Positions 17,722 through 29,323 of a stretch of 64,000 nucleotides of DNA are shown piece after piece; positions within the stretch are counted from its first letter, which is position 1, and each line of letters starts with the position of its first letter. The translations under genes and the position numbers were made by a program. The stretch lies in NCBI GenBank assembly GCA_039962225.1, contig JAMPKV010000012.1:62001-126000 (forward strand). Direction: 5' to 3'. The notes beneath the pieces are model-generated. The model was not told the DNA's origin. It was given only the letters and a program-made list of their open reading frames with translations, and did no database searches. This DNA is from Microcoleus sp. AS-A8 (lineage in GTDB: Bacteria; Cyanobacteriota; Cyanobacteriia; Cyanobacteriales; Coleofasciculaceae).

Positions 17722-18552
17722 GTGCTACACAATATTCCTCAAGGGTCAATAAGTAGTAAAGCACTACAAGCCGCCCTATTAGAAAATCGTTTTTGCCTAT
17801 ATTCTCAGCCCATCATGCCGCTAACGCCTCAAGAAGGCTCCCTCATTCACCAGGAAATTTTATTACGAATGGTAGGGCATGATGGTCAAATCATTCCGCC
17901 CAACAACTTTCTCCCCCATGCCGAACAATATGGATTAATGCCAGCGATTGACCGCTGGGTGTTAGAATCCTTCTTCAATAACCTTCCTAGCCCTAATCAG
18001 TGTATGAGCTGTTGGGCGAGGGGTGATTATTGTGGTTGTCTGAATTCTTTAAATTTATCAGGCTCCAGTATTAACGACGAAGAATTTTTGAAGTTTCTGG
18101 AAGAAGCTGTAGCCAGTCATCTAGTTCCCCCTCAAAGCCTATTGTTTGAAATCACAGAAACAGTCGCTTTGTCGAACATCGAAAAAACTAGGCAATTTAT
18201 CTGCCGATTACAGCAAATTGGTTGTCAATTTGCTCTGGATGATTTTGGGACAGGGATGGCGAGTTTAGCCTATCTCAAAGAATTACCCCTGAACTTTGTC
18301 AAAATTGATGGGATGTTTGTGCGGGACTTAACGACTAACCCTGTTTCGGAAGCTATTGTGTCTGCTATTGTGCAAATTACCCAGGTGAAGGGAACTCAGA
18401 CAATTGCCGAATATGTAGAAAATGCGGCGATTTTGGAACGATTGAAAGCCTTAGGCGTTGGCTATGCTCAGGGGTTTTACTTAGGTAAGCCACAACCCAT
18501 TAGCTGGTTTAACCCAGAAGTCGCTTTCCTGGGGCAGCAACGGAGGTCATGA
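17722..18552 (+). CDS. EAL domain protein (putative cyclic-di-GMP phosphodiesterase)
   Basis: A 276-residue stand-alone EAL protein. The GTG at 17722 is chosen because GGAGG ends 8 bases upstream; an earlier TTG at 17707 overlaps that site. The signature motif reads EIL (Glu45) instead of EAL, an accepted variant. Other catalytic elements are present: NLSG, FEITET, DDFGTG (metal-binding Asp pair), KIDG, the IAEYVEN glutamate and GYAQGFYLGKP. Activity on c-di-GMP is therefore plausible. Odd: before NLSG there is a cysteine cluster (Cys94, 97, 104, 106; CMSCWARGDYCGC) that could bind metal or sense redox state. There is no sensor, GGDEF or membrane domain. Confidence 0.88.
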   Translation: MLHNIPQGSISSKALQAALLENRFCLYSQPIMPLTPQEGSLIHQEILLRMVGHDGQIIPPNNFLPHAEQYGLMPAIDRWVLESFFNNLPSPNQCMSCWARGDYCGCLNSLNLSGSSINDEEFLKFLEEAVASHLVPPQSLLFEITETVALSNIEKTRQFICRLQQIGCQFALDDFGTGMASLAYLKELPLNFVKIDGMFVRDLTTNPVSEAIVSAIVQITQVKGTQTIAEYVENAAILERLKALGVGYAQGFYLGKPQPISWFNPEVAFLGQQRRS

Positions 18553-18635
18553 CGATTGCACTTCAATGGAGCAAGTGGTGCAAGATCTGAGTAAACTTAA
18601 CTTCTGCTCAAAGTCACCACACCAATCACAGCAAT

Positions 18636-19097
18636 ATGGATAAAACAGGAACGACGCGCCAACTTGCTATTCTTGCCCCCGTACCAGAGGAACACCTTCT
18701 TTCTTGGCAAAAAGAGGGAGAACAGGCAAAAGTAGCTTTTGGCAGCATGGCTTTTGAAGTGTTCCGTCAAGCCGATGAACTTCGGGGAGATAAAACTGTG
18801 GAGGTGTTTATCTATGCATCCTTGGCGGAAAATCGACCTTTGAACTCAGAAGTCTCATGGCACGGCTTGTATGTGGGCCATGTTCAGTCTCGTGGCGGTA
18901 GACACCCGCAGGGCATGAAATATCGCCCTCCTTCTACGGCTAGCGAAAAGCCAAGATGGGCTATTTTTTGGGAAGTTGAAGAACTTCAACCTCTATCATC
19001 GCCAATTGCGATCGCCTCTTTCAAAGGATTTGGTAAAAAGTCTAACTACCCGTCTCGTTTTACACCGGAAGAACCCTTGCTGATTGCCTATCCTTAG
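18636..19097 (+). CDS. hypothetical protein, possibly cyanobacteria-specific
   Basis: A 153-residue soluble protein (MDKTGTTRQLAILAPVPEEH). It shows alternating strands and short helices, with VEVFIYASLAENRPLNSEVS, GLYVGHVQSRGGRHP and WAIFWEVEELQPL as the better-ordered pieces, and no signal peptide or membrane helix. The composition and codon use look like a real gene. It lies 83 bases behind the EAL gene on the same strand and may be read from the same promoter. I do not recognise a family or catalytic motif. Confidence 0.65.
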   Translation: MDKTGTTRQLAILAPVPEEHLLSWQKEGEQAKVAFGSMAFEVFRQADELRGDKTVEVFIYASLAENRPLNSEVSWHGLYVGHVQSRGGRHPQGMKYRPPSTASEKPRWAIFWEVEELQPLSSPIAIASFKGFGKKSNYPSRFTPEEPLLIAYP

Positions 19098-19162
19098 CGT
19101 CTGCGAAAGCAGAGTTGCCCCTACGTTAAGAGCTGAGTGAGCGGTAGCCGAAAAGGGTTGTT

Positions 19163-19404
19163 ATGAGCCAAATACAAGCTAAACTCCCAACCGATATCTG
19201 GGTGAATGCAACCTGGGACGAATACATCAAGGCGCTCAGCGCTCCAACCTACGAAAACGCTAGGGGCTACTACTATAACCGACGCATGAGGTTGGAGATG
19301 TCTGCACTGGGGAATGCCCATCCCGCGATCACCTAATTGTTATCCATGCTGTTTGCCTATGCTTCCCGGTTTGGAGCGGATGGATATCGTCATATAAAAA
19401 CTGA
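19163..19404 (+). pseudogene. truncated, frameshifted Uma2-family gene
   Basis: From an ATG at 19163 the frame reads MSQIQAKLPTDIWVNATWDE, then YIKALSAPTYENARGYYYN and RRMRLEMSALGNAHP, and stops at 19336. This is the N-terminal part of Uma2/DUF820 proteins (PTDxWVxATWDEFI...YENAKGYYxxGxMRIEM). Just before the stop, the next frame carries on with DHLIVIHAVCL up to 19404, as expected after a one-base shift. The catalytic (D/E)xK half is missing. A structured RNA element begins at the next base. Confidence 0.7.
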
Positions 19405-19505
19405 CAAAAAAATAGAGAGTCGCAAAAAGTGACTCTCTCGATGATCAGGGTGCTTTTGATAACCCCAGTATTGCATTCTGCTCTGAGGGGCTTCACCCTC
19501 TATTT
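19405..19505 (-). ncRNA. structured 3' element with intrinsic terminator, copy 1
   Basis: Read on the minus strand, 37 bases behind the topA stop codon, the element begins with a GAGGGTGAAGCCCCTC hairpin, continues through a conserved linker (ATGCAATA, GGTTAT, GCACCCTGAT) and ends in hairpin GAGAGTCACTTTTTGCGACTCTC followed in the DNA by TATTTTTTT, a textbook intrinsic terminator. The same architecture recurs at 34559-34657 behind another minus-strand gene, with about four fifths identity over the 75 bases compared and different but still pairing stems. It may be a small RNA or a repeated 3' untranslated element. I cannot match it to a named RNA family. Confidence 0.55.
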
Positions 19506-19541
19506 ATCAAAGGTCGCTGAAATTTAAGCACGGCTAATTGA

Positions 19542-22214
<2,673 letters not shown>

Positions 22215-22821
22215 AGCAACTTTTGGAAAAATAGCGGCTGGCTAAACAGTCAAATTGGATGAAGAGGGGGCGAAATGTCAAGAGGGCTGATTTAATAACG
22301 ATGTTCAGAGCATGATCAACGAGAAGCGTCAGCGCAGCGATTCCGCCCTGAGAATCGCCAGCCCTCTTGCTAGATGTAGCTTGAGCTCCTTGTCTCTACT
22401 TATAGCCGATATCAACGGCGACCCCCACCTCTGGGGATTGTGCCAGAACCAATGCCAAGCCCGATCAAGCATGAATTAGGGCTTGGAGATCGGAACTTTC
22501 CTTGGAAGATAAATTCATGCAACCAATTCGACCAGGCGATGTGATTTTACTATCTGTAGCACAGATTGTTAGTACAGTGGCTCCGCAAGAGTTCATGACA
22601 ACGCTAACTCACTTGACCTTAGCAGAAGGTGCGGTGACTGGGTACTAGTGCAGGGTGGCGCAAATAACTCACCCGTTGGGAGTGGGCCGGAGCGAAGCGT
22701 GAGGATGGGGGAAGCGCCCCGCTTCGCTCAGTAAACTAAAGCTTATTTAACCTTTGAGCCTGAAATTTATTTCAAGACTTTTAATGGAGTGTCATTCCTC
22801 TTAAGTCAGTGACATTCCTAT
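22215..22821. other. intergenic region between topA and the giant kinase gene
   Basis: About 600 bases. It holds the topA promoter region, a few repeat-like runs (aacgagaagcgtcagcgcag near 22319, cggagcgaagcgtgagga near 22689) and one short open frame at 22517-22648. I see no RNA gene or terminator hairpin with a T tract. Confidence 0.5.
22517..22648 (+). CDS. possible 43-residue peptide
   Basis: A short frame MQPIRPGDVILLSVAQIVST continues to TLAEGAVTGY and a stop. A GGAAGA motif lies 8 bases before the ATG and the composition is protein-like (even hydrophobic spacing), but it is short, has no recognised relatives and lies in a region with repeat debris. It could equally be the remnant of a longer gene. 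Confidence 0.25.
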   Translation: MQPIRPGDVILLSVAQIVSTVAPQEFMTTLTHLTLAEGAVTGY

Positions 22822-25800
22822 TCAAATTGTTTTGAGAAATTCTCGAATTTGTTTTCCTTTAAATTCTTTAGCCAGTTGACGCAGATGGGTTGCAAACGGT
22901 ACCCATTGCTGATCTAACTCCTCCAATTGAGTCGCCCGCTTAGCCAGCCCTCTGAGGTCGCCCCTCCTGGCCATATCGAGCAATGCAGCGACCTCTTGGG
23001 CAGGCGGAACAATCAATTTTGCATGTGGAGTTTCAGATTCGGGATGAAGCTCCTTTGGTTCTGGGCTATCGCTCGTTGTCTCCTCGTAAATCCATTCCAG
23101 TCCCAAATGAAGGCGTAATTTCTCTAAAAGCTCCGCTTCCCGAATTGGCTTGGGCAGAAAATCATCACAACCAACTTCCTGACTCTGCTGGCGATCAAAA
23201 TTAAATACGCTAGCCGAGATGGCAATCACCACGACATCTTTAAGCTCTGGTAACGTCCTGAGGCGACGAGTCGCTTCAAATCCGTCCATCACGGGCATCA
23301 CCAAATCCATAAATATTACATCTGGCTTAAACTCATGCACTTTATTAAGAGCGTCTAAGCCGTTGGCTACTTCAACTACTTCAAACCCTAAAGGCTCTAG
23401 TATATTGACGAGGACAGAGCGATTCATCCACTTGTCATCTACGACTAAAACCCTGCGTTTTTTACCTTTGAAAGTACTAATGTTACGTTCCCGACCCTTA
23501 GCAATATTATCTCTGAAGGCAACCTCAGGTACATCTAAATCAAACCAGAAAATACTTCCTTTACCTAAGGTACTCTTGACATTAATTGACGTATTCATCA
23601 ACTCAATTAATTGACGGCTAATTGCCAGCCCCAATCCCGTTCCTTCAGTCTTCCGACTTTCCTCACCCACCTGCTGAAAGGGCAAAAAGATTTCTTCTAA
23701 TTGCTGCTGGGCAATGCCAATGCCTGTATCTTCCACTTGAAACCGTAGTTTCCCCTCCTGATACCCTACTTTGAACGTTACACTTCCTCTTTCAGTGAAC
23801 TTGACAGCATTGCCCACTAAGTTAATCAAAACTTGCCGCAACCTTTTTTCATCAGCTCGGATACCTTGAGGGAGTGGGGAAAGAGTTTCGTAAAGTAACT
23901 CGATACCCTTTTGCTCGGCACGGATATGGCAGATTTCATAAATGCCATTAATAAATTCAGGAAAATCAAATTCTTTGGGGTAAAGCTCCATTTTTCGAGC
24001 TTCGATTTTAGAGAGGTCTAAAATATCGTTGATCAGGGTCAGTAGATGTTCGCCGCACTGATGAATAATACCAATACCATTCTTTTGCTGCTCCGTTAAA
24101 TTTTTATACTTTTTAAAGATTTGGGTGTAACCCAATATCCCATTGAGCGGAGTGCGGAGTTCGTGGCTCATGTTAGCCAGGAATTCACTCTTGGCACGGT
24201 TAGCGGCTTCGGCGGCTTCTTCAGCTCGCTGGCGTTCGTGAATTTCTGCTTGTAGCCGTAAATTGTTTTCCTGTAACTCCAAGGTGCGCTGTTGTACTTT
24301 GGTTTCCAAATTTTGCAGAGCTTCTTCTAAATCTGTATAAAGACGCGCATTTTCGATTGATATGGCGGCCTGTGATGATAAAACTCTTAATACTTCTAAT
24401 CGCTCAGAGGTGAAAGCATCAGTCATTAAATTATTTTCTAAATAAAGAATACCGATGAGTTTACCTTGGTGGATTAGCGGTGTACATAAAACGGATTTTG
24501 GTTGATTGCTAAGTATGTAAATATCTGTACTAAAGATGCTGGAAGCAGAAGCATCCTTTAAAACCACATCTTTATGAGTTCTTTCGACATAGTTAATTAT
24601 AGATATAGGTAATTGCTGACCGCCACACACGGGAATTGACTGCAATAATATAACGTTATTTTGTTCAATATTAGTTTGTGCTTCTATAAAAAGATTGCCT
24701 AATTTATCTAAAATTAAAATTCCTTTTTCCGCACCAGCATTCTCAATAGCAATGTTCATTAATTGACTTAATAAATTACTTAATACTATTTCACCTGAAA
24801 TAGTTTGAGAGGCTTTCATAACAGTGGCTAAGTCTAAGCTACTATTCGTTCTGGAATGACTGGTAGTAGTTAGAGAATTGGTTATTTGGTTAACTGTAGT
24901 TTGGGTTCGGCTTCTAGCTGAAGTTCCAGTCAATAAATAGGGGTATTTTTCTTCTAAATCATCAACTTTACGTTTAGCGCCCCAAACTTGATAAGCGTAA
25001 TGAGCCTTTTGCATATAAAGTTGGGCGATCGCGTCTTTCCCCCATGATAGGTAGAATTTGGCAGCGAGTTCGTGAGCAAGGGCTTGTTCATTGATGTACT
25101 CATTGTCTTTAGCTAAAGCAATGGATTTGTCGTACATTTCCATTGCCTCAATTTTTTCGCCTAAAACTCGATGGCGTTCTGCCTCCACTAGATAGTATTT
25201 ATGCAAATAATTCATTGGAGCATAATGCGCCCATTTTTGTATTTTTTCTTGATTCGTTTGTACTCGATTAAGAATGTCCTGTTGCTCAGACTGTGAAGTT
25301 TCAGAATATACAGCGACGCGTACTAGAGAATCATAAAAATAAAAAATAATAGCCGTTGGTTGCCCTGCCGATGCGCCGAAAGAACTCTCTATGTGAGGGA
25401 TATGCTTCAAGGCTTCTGGGTAATTTTCAAACCCATAACAAAGCGCAAGTTTGTGCAAATATAAGTAATGAATTGCCAGTTGATCGTTCGTTTGCTGATG
25501 TAGGGGCAGCATTTCCTCTTCATCGTAGACCTCCCCCTTTAGCTGACACTGATTGTGGCTTCTTCCCATCAGAGTTAGGACGGCTTGCCAACAAATTTTT
25601 ATACTATTAAGAGCTGTCTCTTGGCTGATTTGACGAACAGCATCTGCGTAAGTGGCGAGTTCTCGTTCAAATTGGATAAGTTCCTTGCCAGCAAAAAACG
25701 AGTAGTGGCTCCAGACCATGATGGCAAAGCCAGCATATTCTAAATCTCCAGTTTCCAGCCCGCTAGAGAAAGCTGAAAGGAGAGGTTCTAAGGTATTCCT

Positions 25801-28800
25801 GGCATGTTCTTTCCAATGTAGGACACCCGCAGGCACCATGTGGTATGTCTTGGTTTCGATCTCCTTAGCATTTAACTTGGATACTAGACGTAACGCTAAT
25901 TGACCGAACTCATAGCCCCGATCAATGTCTCCTACGATCGCGCAAAGCAGAAGACCATATAAAGCATAGGCAAAAGGAGATACAGACGCATTGCCATATT
26001 GCACAGATAAATCAATCTGCTTACACACGGTTAAAGGCGCTAGTAAAGGCATGCCACAATAGCAAACAGCAAATATTCTTGACAGAATTCTGATGGCTGC
26101 CAGTCGATGAGGATCTGTCATTTCAGGGAGATCGATTAATTCCTCAGTTCGCGTTCCGCTCAAAATTGCCGCCGTTTCTCCTAATGCCTGCCCAATATCT
26201 GATGGGTTTGGCGAGTCAGGAAATTCTAGCCCTAACTGCTTTAAGACTTGCAATCCTGTATTCAGCGCTTCCAGCAGCTTGTTCTGCCCCATATAGGCTT
26301 GAATCTGGACTTCGTACACTTTTACGCTATCCAGTAGTGTTTTGGCGCGAGCTTGCACGATTTCAGCCAATCTCTGCATTGCTTCAACGTCACCGTTCAG
26401 ATAGGCTGCTTCTGCCGCTTCAGTATGCAGCGATAACGTTAGTTCGTACTCAGTCTCCCAACTGAAATCTGCTAACAGTACTAAACCCGCTTGCAAATAT
26501 TTGGTAGCGGCAGCATGAGCCGCTGCTGCTTTGGCTTTCTGTCCAGCCATTAAGTTAAGTTTGGCGATTTCAGTTCGTTCGGATTTATCGCTAATTAGTT
26601 CACGTCCCAAGTTTAGATGATCGACGATTTCAAATATCTTTTTTAGCCGTGCCTCTGACGCAGTGTTTTGCCAGAGTAAACGACCAATTTGCAAGTGAGT
26701 GACTTGCTTATAGCTGTCATTAATGAGAGCATAAGCGGCTTGTTGCACGCGGTCATGGAGAAACTTAAATTCCAGACTAACTAGATGTGTATCGATGATG
26801 TCTTCTGGTATGCTTTTCAAGCCAGAAATAGGTAATATTAAGCCTTCCTGAATTGCTCCCCAAAGATGGCGATACGCAACTGCTGCCGACCGCTTGTAGA
26901 TAATCGAGAGAGTTTGTAAGTCAAACGTGTTGCCAACACAAGCCGCCAACTGCAAAATCTGCTGTGTAGAATCAGGCAATTTTCGCAACTTCCGAATCAT
27001 CAACTCCACAACATTACCAGTAATACCCATCGCCTCAATGTTTGAGATATCCCATTGCCAAAAAGCTTGGCTGTCTTGGGACGGGAGGGTAAACGTTAAC
27101 AGGTTTTCCTGATACAGAGTTTTGAGAAATTGATTAACAAAGAAAGGATTGCCAGAAGTTTTCCTGATTACTAATTCGGCTAAGGGTTTGACGGCAATGG
27201 TATCACTGTGTAGTGTGTCAGCAATTAGATTCCTAAGATGGTCAAGTGCTAAGGGAGCTAAGGTGATGTTATTAATAATGACACCTTGGGAACGAAGCGA
27301 ATCAAGAGTAATCATTAAGGGATGCGTCCGATTAACTTCGTTATCTCGATACGCTCCGATAAAGAATAAATAGCCCGTTTCTGCATCTGTGATTATCACT
27401 TCTAGTAACTTCAGGGTTGCAGAATCCGTCCATTGCAAATCATCTAAAAAGATAACTAAAGGATGCTCTTGTGAGCAGAATACACGGATGAAGTTCTGAA
27501 ATACTAAATTAAAACGGTTTTGTGCTTCGATTGGCGCTAGCTCTGGAGCGGCTGGCTGCTTACCAATAATGAGTTCTACTTCCGGAACTACATCAATAAT
27601 GACTTGTGCATTTGTCCCAAGGACAGCTAAAATTTTTTCTTGCCATTGAGCGAGTTGTGCTTCACTTTCAGTTAGTAGTTGCTTTACTAATGATTGAAAA
27701 GTATCGATGATAGCCGAGTAAGGAATATTGCGTTGAAATTGGTCAAATTTACCGGAAATGAAGTAGCCCCGCGCCGCGACAATTGGTTTATGAATTTCAT
27801 TCACTAAAGAAGATTTACCAATTCCGGAGTAGCCGGAAATAAGCATCATCTCGATCCCTCCCTTCCCCTGCCTACCAAGGGGAGGTTGAGGGGGGTTACT
27901 GATTCGCTCAAAGGCATCCATTAACAGACTAACTTCCTGTTCACGCCCATACAGTTTTTGCGAAATATAAAATTGGCTAAATAAATCCAACTCTCCCACC
28001 TTAAAACGAGAAATATCGCCAGATGTTTGCAGCATCTTTAGACAAATCTCCAAATCAGCTTTAAGACCTAGCGCACTCTGATAGCGCTCTTCTGCTGTCT
28101 TGGCAAGTAATTTCATCACAATCTCAGACAGCACCTCTGGAATTTCTGAATTTATAAGGTGGGGAGGTACTGGTGTTTTAGCAATATGACAGTGAACTAA
28201 TTCCAGGGAGTCAGTTGCTTGAAAGGGTAGCTGTCCCGTCAGCATTTCATAAAAGGTAACGCCTAAGGAATAAAAGTCAGTGCGGTAGTCAATTGAGCGG
28301 TTCATCCTCCCAGTTTGCTCAGGCGACATATAAGGAAGGGTACCTTCGAGCAAATTGGGATTACTGATGCTTTGGTTTTCTTCCGACAGGCGTGATGAAA
28401 TACTAAAGTCTATAATTGTAACTTTACCGATTTTGAGATTTATCAGAATATTGTGAGGTTTAATATCTTTATGAATAATATTGTTTTGATGGAGCTGGGC
28501 TAGCGTTGAAGCTAATTGAATAGCAATATGCAAAAACTGACTTAGCTCGAACTTTTGACTAGTGATAAAGTTTTTCAGCGTTTCTCCGCCAAAGTCTGGC
28601 AAAATTAACGCCAGACCGTTTTGATAGCTCTCTAAAGCTATAGGTTTAACAATTTCTTCGATCTCTAGGGCTTGGAGTAGTTCATACTCATGTCTTAATC
28701 GAGTAAGTTCTTCTAGAGTGGGATACTCAGCTTTAAGAGTTTTAATAATTACCGAAACTTGCTCTGCCTCCTGGGAAGCACGATAAACGCAAGTAGTGGT

Positions 28801-28851
28801 ACCTTCATAAAGGGTTTCGATCAGGCTGTAGCCGACAATAGTGATACTCAT
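22822..28851 (-). CDS. Ser/Thr kinase - AAA ATPase - GAF - hybrid histidine kinase
   Basis: A protein of about 2009 residues. The ATG at 28851 ([17 protein letters not shown]) fits the usual start of this family; a TTG at 28911 would add 20 residues. Order: Ser/Thr kinase (about 1-260; [12 protein letters not shown] with Asp129, DFS replacing DFG), ATPase (Walker [11 protein letters not shown] near 340), a long helical TPR-like region to about 1250, GAF (about 1350-1490), HisKA ([10 protein letters not shown] near 1560), HATPase ([24 protein letters not shown]) and a receiver domain ([11 protein letters not shown] near 1845). Such proteins are known from filamentous cyanobacteria. Between kinase and ATPase lies [14 protein letters not shown], a translated repeat. 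The input signal is unknown; the protein is probably cytoplasmic. Confidence 0.93.
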   Translation of the reverse strand: MSITIVGYSLIETLYEGTTTCVYRASQEAEQVSVIIKTLKAEYPTLEELTRLRHEYELLQALEIEEIVKPIALESYQNGLALILPDFGGETLKNFITSQKFELSQFLHIAIQLASTLAQLHQNNIIHKDIKPHNILINLKIGKVTIIDFSISSRLSEENQSISNPNLLEGTLPYMSPEQTGRMNRSIDYRTDFYSLGVTFYEMLTGQLPFQATDSLELVHCHIAKTPVPPHLINSEIPEVLSEIVMKLLAKTAEERYQSALGLKADLEICLKMLQTSGDISRFKVGELDLFSQFYISQKLYGREQEVSLLMDAFERISNPPQPPLGRQGKGGIEMMLISGYSGIGKSSLVNEIHKPIVAARGYFISGKFDQFQRNIPYSAIIDTFQSLVKQLLTESEAQLAQWQEKILAVLGTNAQVIIDVVPEVELIIGKQPAAPELAPIEAQNRFNLVFQNFIRVFCSQEHPLVIFLDDLQWTDSATLKLLEVIITDAETGYLFFIGAYRDNEVNRTHPLMITLDSLRSQGVIINNITLAPLALDHLRNLIADTLHSDTIAVKPLAELVIRKTSGNPFFVNQFLKTLYQENLLTFTLPSQDSQAFWQWDISNIEAMGITGNVVELMIRKLRKLPDSTQQILQLAACVGNTFDLQTLSIIYKRSAAVAYRHLWGAIQEGLILPISGLKSIPEDIIDTHLVSLEFKFLHDRVQQAAYALINDSYKQVTHLQIGRLLWQNTASEARLKKIFEIVDHLNLGRELISDKSERTEIAKLNLMAGQKAKAAAAHAAATKYLQAGLVLLADFSWETEYELTLSLHTEAAEAAYLNGDVEAMQRLAEIVQARAKTLLDSVKVYEVQIQAYMGQNKLLEALNTGLQVLKQLGLEFPDSPNPSDIGQALGETAAILSGTRTEELIDLPEMTDPHRLAAIRILSRIFAVCYCGMPLLAPLTVCKQIDLSVQYGNASVSPFAYALYGLLLCAIVGDIDRGYEFGQLALRLVSKLNAKEIETKTYHMVPAGVLHWKEHARNTLEPLLSAFSSGLETGDLEYAGFAIMVWSHYSFFAGKELIQFERELATYADAVRQISQETALNSIKICWQAVLTLMGRSHNQCQLKGEVYDEEEMLPLHQQTNDQLAIHYLYLHKLALCYGFENYPEALKHIPHIESSFGASAGQPTAIIFYFYDSLVRVAVYSETSQSEQQDILNRVQTNQEKIQKWAHYAPMNYLHKYYLVEAERHRVLGEKIEAMEMYDKSIALAKDNEYINEQALAHELAAKFYLSWGKDAIAQLYMQKAHYAYQVWGAKRKVDDLEEKYPYLLTGTSARSRTQTTVNQITNSLTTTSHSRTNSSLDLATVMKASQTISGEIVLSNLLSQLMNIAIENAGAEKGILILDKLGNLFIEAQTNIEQNNVILLQSIPVCGGQQLPISIINYVERTHKDVVLKDASASSIFSTDIYILSNQPKSVLCTPLIHQGKLIGILYLENNLMTDAFTSERLEVLRVLSSQAAISIENARLYTDLEEALQNLETKVQQRTLELQENNLRLQAEIHERQRAEEAAEAANRAKSEFLANMSHELRTPLNGILGYTQIFKKYKNLTEQQKNGIGIIHQCGEHLLTLINDILDLSKIEARKMELYPKEFDFPEFINGIYEICHIRAEQKGIELLYETLSPLPQGIRADEKRLRQVLINLVGNAVKFTERGSVTFKVGYQEGKLRFQVEDTGIGIAQQQLEEIFLPFQQVGEESRKTEGTGLGLAISRQLIELMNTSINVKSTLGKGSIFWFDLDVPEVAFRDNIAKGRERNISTFKGKKRRVLVVDDKWMNRSVLVNILEPLGFEVVEVANGLDALNKVHEFKPDVIFMDLVMPVMDGFEATRRLRTLPELKDVVVIAISASVFNFDRQQSQEVGCDDFLPKPIREAELLEKLRLHLGLEWIYEETTSDSPEPKELHPESETPHAKLIVPPAQEVAALLDMARRGDLRGLAKRATQLEELDQQWVPFATHLRQLAKEFKGKQIREFLKTI
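27859..27896. repeat. dispersed palindromic repeat inside the giant kinase gene
   Basis: The DNA cccctgcctaccaaggggag with flanking ccctccctt and gaggggggtt is a CCCCT...AGGGG palindrome of the same broad type as those at 9566 and 14991. It is translated as [10 protein letters not shown] in a linker just ahead of the ATPase Walker A motif, with the frame kept. Confidence 0.55.
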
Positions 28852-29323
28852 TTTCGTCTTTCGGGCGGATGAGCTTGATAGGCGAAAGCTATTAGCTTCC
28901 ACCGATGACAAGTTCTGGCGTTGCTAATTTAACATGCTGACACCCATTTCGCTTTCCACAGCCATTCAACCTGCGTGTAAATCTATCGCTTTTTAACACT
29001 CACCCACCCAACTCTCCTGCTTTGAATCGTCCCTACCTGACGGGTGCGTTAGAGTGGAACATTACTTTCGATTACGAAATTTTACTTTGAGTTACACAAT
29101 AGAGCTATACCCCAGACAGAGGAAAAAATTGATGTTATTCCTAAACTCAAACAGAAAAGCTTGTGCCGCGTTCGCTAACCCCCTCACTTTCCGAATGTAA
29201 CCGCGCTAAAGTATTACTAAAAGAGTAGGATAAAAATGGGTGTTGTTTGTAGCCCATTCCCGTTGAGTAGCTAAATGCCTTCACCAAAAAAATTGGAAGA
29301 TTATAAAAGATCAAGAGGAATTA
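28852..29323. other. intergenic region between two divergent sensor-kinase genes
   Basis: About 470 bases that must contain both divergent promoters. I find no open frame with coding character, no clear palindrome and no recognised promoter pair. It is AT-rich from about 29040 to 29320. Confidence 0.45.
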
